Part shown: positions 61,820 through 64,000 of the stretch, piece by piece
How positions within the stretch are numbered: the first letter of the stretch is position 1
How the letters are laid out: the number at the start of each line of letters is the position of its first letter
Source of the DNA: an uncultured Bacilli bacterium
GTDB lineage: Bacteria; Bacillota_I; Bacilli_A; RFN20; CAG-826
Reading direction: 5' to 3'
Length of the DNA: 64,000 nucleotides
NCBI GenBank assembly: GCA_944350425.1
Contig: CALVOX010000003.1
Coordinates: 82,809 to 146,808 of the forward strand
Position numbers and translations under genes: made by a program
Notes under the pieces: model-generated
What the model was told of the DNA's origin: nothing
What the model saw: the letters and a program-made list of their open reading frames with translations, nothing else
Database searches by the model: none

Positions 61820-63361
61820 TTAATTTATTATTTCATTTATTGCATGATTTAAATATTTAACTATGTCGCTTGCTAATAAGGAATATTCATTATATTGGCC
61901 TTTAGATAGAGCGATTTCATCTGCTCTGCCTAATAAATATGATCCTAGTGCTACTTTTTTAACTAATACTTCGTTACTATCTAATGCAGCACATCCTGAT
62001 ATTATTCCAGAAAGAAGATCTCCACTGCCTCCTTTTGCTAAAGATGAATTACCATTAACATTTAAATACTTATCTTTAGTAGGTGAAGTAATTAAAGTTA
62101 CATTATCTTTTAAAACTAAAATAACATTATATTTAGAAGCAAATTCTTCACTTAAATTTACTCTATTTTCTTTAATTTGATTAACACTATAACCACTTAA
62201 TCTTTCAAATTCTTTCACGTGAGGAGTTAAAACAACCGAACATTCTCGTTTTTCTTTTAAAATATCGATGCCATACTTACTTAAGGAATTTAATCCATCC
62301 GCATCAATAATTAATGTATTTTTAAAGTTGGCTAAAAGATATTTAATGATCTTATAGACATCTTTACTAACACCAATTCCCATGCCTATTGTTATAACTT
62401 TTGACTTAAGTAATTTATTTAAATCATTCTTATTATATTTAATCGAACCATTAAGTTTGCTTTTTAATTTATGATAAATAATTTCGGGACAATTTAAATC
62501 ATAAAGTCCTTTTAAAGAAGAAGGAAAACATAATTCGCTATAACCAACTCCGAGTTTTAAAGATGAATAGGCTAATAAAGAAAGTTTCAAAGCTCCTGGA
62601 GTTAATTTACTTCCACCAATTAAACTAACTTTTCCATAAGTTCCCTTATTAGAATTTTCTTTCCTATGAATAAACAAATCTTTGTAATTATTTTTATCTA
62701 ATATCTTAATGTATGTTTGAAGTTTATCTTCTATTAATGAAATTCCAATATCAAGTCTAACTACTTTTTTATTATAAACTTTTCCATCATTAATAAATAA
62801 ACCTAGTTTAGCTTCACCTAAAGTTAAGGTTATATCACTTATTATAGCTTCATTCATTTTTAAACCAGTCGTTGAATTAATTCCACTTGCTATATCTACT
62901 GCAATAAGAAGCTTCTTTTCTAATGAATTTACTTTCTTTATAAAATTAGAACAATATTCATCCAAATTTTTATTTAACCCATATCCAAAAATAGCATCAA
63001 TAACAACTGTATCTTTTTTAATTAATTTATCTAATAATTTAATATCGCATAAAGTATCTTTTTTAAATAAATTTTTATTATATAAACAGTCGTTACTTTT
63101 AGCTTTATAAACTTCGAAAATATCAACTTTATAATTTTCTTCTAATAATTTCCTACCAACAACAAATCCATCTCCACCATTATTTCCGCTTCCAGTTAAA
63201 ATAAGATAATTATAATTTTTAGAGCCAGAAAGATTATTTTTTATATAAGAAAAAATAGCTTCACCGGCATTTTCCATTAATTTTAAAGAAGGTATATTCA
63301 AAGTTAAAATCGTATATTGATCAGCTTCTTTCATTGTTAAAGCGTCTAAAACATAATTCAT
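61820..63361 (-). CDS. nnr: Bifunctional NAD(P)HX epimerase/dehydratase
   Basis: 513 residues: YjeF-N epimerase domain (about 1-210, GSGNNGGDGFVVGR, VDAIFGYGL, DIASGIN) joined to a ribokinase-like ADP-dependent dehydratase (about 225-505, LIGGSKLTPGALKLS, DADGLNSL, LTPHVKEFERLSG, AKGGSGDLLSGIISG). Repairs hydrated NAD(P)H. The ATG has no close SD; TAAAAT ends ten bases upstream on the minus strand. It lies 15 bp before the permease-glycosidase gene and is likely co-transcribed with it. Confidence 0.95.
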   Translation of the reverse strand: MNYVLDALTMKEADQYTILTLNIPSLKLMENAGEAIFSYIKNNLSGSKNYNYLILTGSGNNGGDGFVVGRKLLEENYKVDIFEVYKAKSNDCLYNKNLFKKDTLCDIKLLDKLIKKDTVVIDAIFGYGLNKNLDEYCSNFIKKVNSLEKKLLIAVDIASGINSTTGLKMNEAIISDITLTLGEAKLGLFINDGKVYNKKVVRLDIGISLIEDKLQTYIKILDKNNYKDLFIHRKENSNKGTYGKVSLIGGSKLTPGALKLSLLAYSSLKLGVGYSELCFPSSLKGLYDLNCPEIIYHKLKSKLNGSIKYNKNDLNKLLKSKVITIGMGIGVSKDVYKIIKYLLANFKNTLIIDADGLNSLSKYGIDILKEKRECSVVLTPHVKEFERLSGYSVNQIKENRVNLSEEFASKYNVILVLKDNVTLITSPTKDKYLNVNGNSSLAKGGSGDLLSGIISGCAALDSNEVLVKKVALGSYLLGRADEIALSKGQYNEYSLLASDIVKYLNHAINEIIN

Positions 63362-63404
63362 AACTATATTAATTTTATCACCTATAAAAACATTTTAAAT
63401 AAAA

Positions 63405-63434
63405 TTATCAAAAAATGTCTCAAGGTTTTATAAT
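63405..63434 (+). promoter_or_regulatory. asnA promoter
   Basis: TTATCA (63405-63410), 18 bp, TATAAT (63429-63434), then 6 bases to ATG 63441; no SD, so transcription should begin at the ATG. Confidence 0.7.
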
Positions 63435-63440
63435 ATCACC

Positions 63441-63971
63441 ATGATTAAAAATTTACCTTATTTACTTGAAGACAAATATGAGCCAATATTAGACTCAATT
63501 GAAACCGAAAGGGCAATTAAGCTAATAAAAGATAACTTCGAAAATGAACTTGGCAAAAAATTAAATTTAATTAGACTAAGTGCCCCTATTTTTACCCTTT
63601 CAAATACCGGAATAAACGATGATTTAAATGGTGTCGAAGAATCCGTTAGATTTAAAATTTCTTATTTAAATGAAGACGTTGAAATCGTTCAATCCCTTGC
63701 TAAATGGAAAAGACTAGCTCTTGCTAGATATAATTTTAAAATCCATCAAGGAATTTATACAGATATGAATGCTATTAGAAAAGACGAAGGTTTTTTAGAT
63801 AATATTCATTCAGTATATGTTGATCAATGGGATTGGGAGAAAGTTATATCAAAAGAAGATAGAACATTAACATATTTAAAAAGAACTGTTAAACAAATAT
63901 ATTCTGTAATTAAAAAGATTAATAATGGGCGTGCGGACATTTTATTAGACTGTTTTTTGATTTTTCCATAG
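63441..63971 (+). pseudogene. asnA: Aspartate-ammonia ligase, broken off after about 160 residues
   Basis: Makes asparagine from aspartate, ammonia and ATP; full AsnA has about 330 residues. The N-terminal half is well kept: VQSLAKWKRLALARYNFKIH, IYTDMNAIRKDEG and HSVYVDQWDWEKVISKEDRT. Similarity ends near residue 160 (VIKKI, about 63920); the last residues NNGRADILLDCFLIFP are unlike AsnA and end in TAG. The downstream 30 bases do not restore the family sequence in any frame that I can see. Insertion, rearrangement or an assembly join would explain this. Confidence 0.8.
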
Positions 63972-64000
63972 TCTAACTTTAATTCTCTTTTCTGTAAACC

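Noticed and set aside
1..64000. CRISPR arrays, insertion sequences, prophage or toxin-antitoxin modules
   Set aside because: No spaced direct repeats, transposase or phage-like genes were found; the only possible mobile-element trace is the break in asnA at the right edge.

Overview
The window is one 64 kb stretch of a low-G+C (about one third by eye) bacterial chromosome from the Bacilli/Mollicutes side of the Firmicutes. The supporting evidence is the gene order cysS-rlmB-sigma-rpmG-secE-nusG-rplKAJL-rpoBC, a sufCDSUB operon, mnmG-rsmG-parA-parB, RecU, YhaM, DnaD and long-form HPF. TGA is a normal stop (rpmG, sufS and the exonuclease upstream of recU end with it), so this is not a code-4 mycoplasma. 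RpoB nevertheless has Asn at the position of E. coli His526, as reported for naturally rifampicin-insusceptible Mollicutes. A gut or host-associated uncultured Bacilli lineage is an inference, not shown.

Layout. 1-1.7 kb: a subtilisin-like protease cut by the window edge, and a divergent TetR-type regulator that looks frameshifted. 1.7-16.8 kb (minus strand): the RNA polymerase/ribosomal protein/secE-nusG block, an H-type-position sigma factor, rlmB, an MgtC-family protein and cysS. 16.8-24.6 kb: trpS, two HAD phosphatases, phosphoglucomutase, a pseudouridine synthase, tRNA-Ser(GGA), an unrecognised membrane/soluble protein pair and hpf. 24.8-33.5 kb: metK under a SAM-I-clan riboswitch, pduL, an exonuclease-recU pair, nth-dnaD, HU, der-cmk, a ferredoxin and ribU under an FMN riboswitch. 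33.5-42.4 kb: parB-parA-rsmG-mnmG running on from sufCDSUB, with a perfect parS site inside sufD. 42.6-46.4 kb: two large lipoproteins, the first with a parvulin-like segment. 46.5-55.6 kb: HIT protein, yhaM-recX-glycosyltransferase-flippase, a heterodimeric ABC exporter and a GNAT acetyltransferase. 55.7-64 kb: a P-type cation ATPase under a yybP-ykoY (Mn2+) riboswitch, a transporter-glycosidase fusion, NAD(P)HX repair, and an asnA gene that breaks off.

Two themes stand out. First, many first-in-transcript genes have no Shine-Dalgarno but carry a -10 box 6-10 nt before the ATG, so they are probably read from leaderless mRNAs, while internal genes have good SDs. Second, cis-acting RNA control is dense: L10 leader, SAM, FMN and Mn2+ riboswitches. 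The most unusual gene is the 1058-residue MFS permease fused to a family-2 glycoside hydrolase with both catalytic glutamates in place, which looks like a one-protein import-and-hydrolyse machine. No CRISPR array, insertion sequence or prophage was seen.
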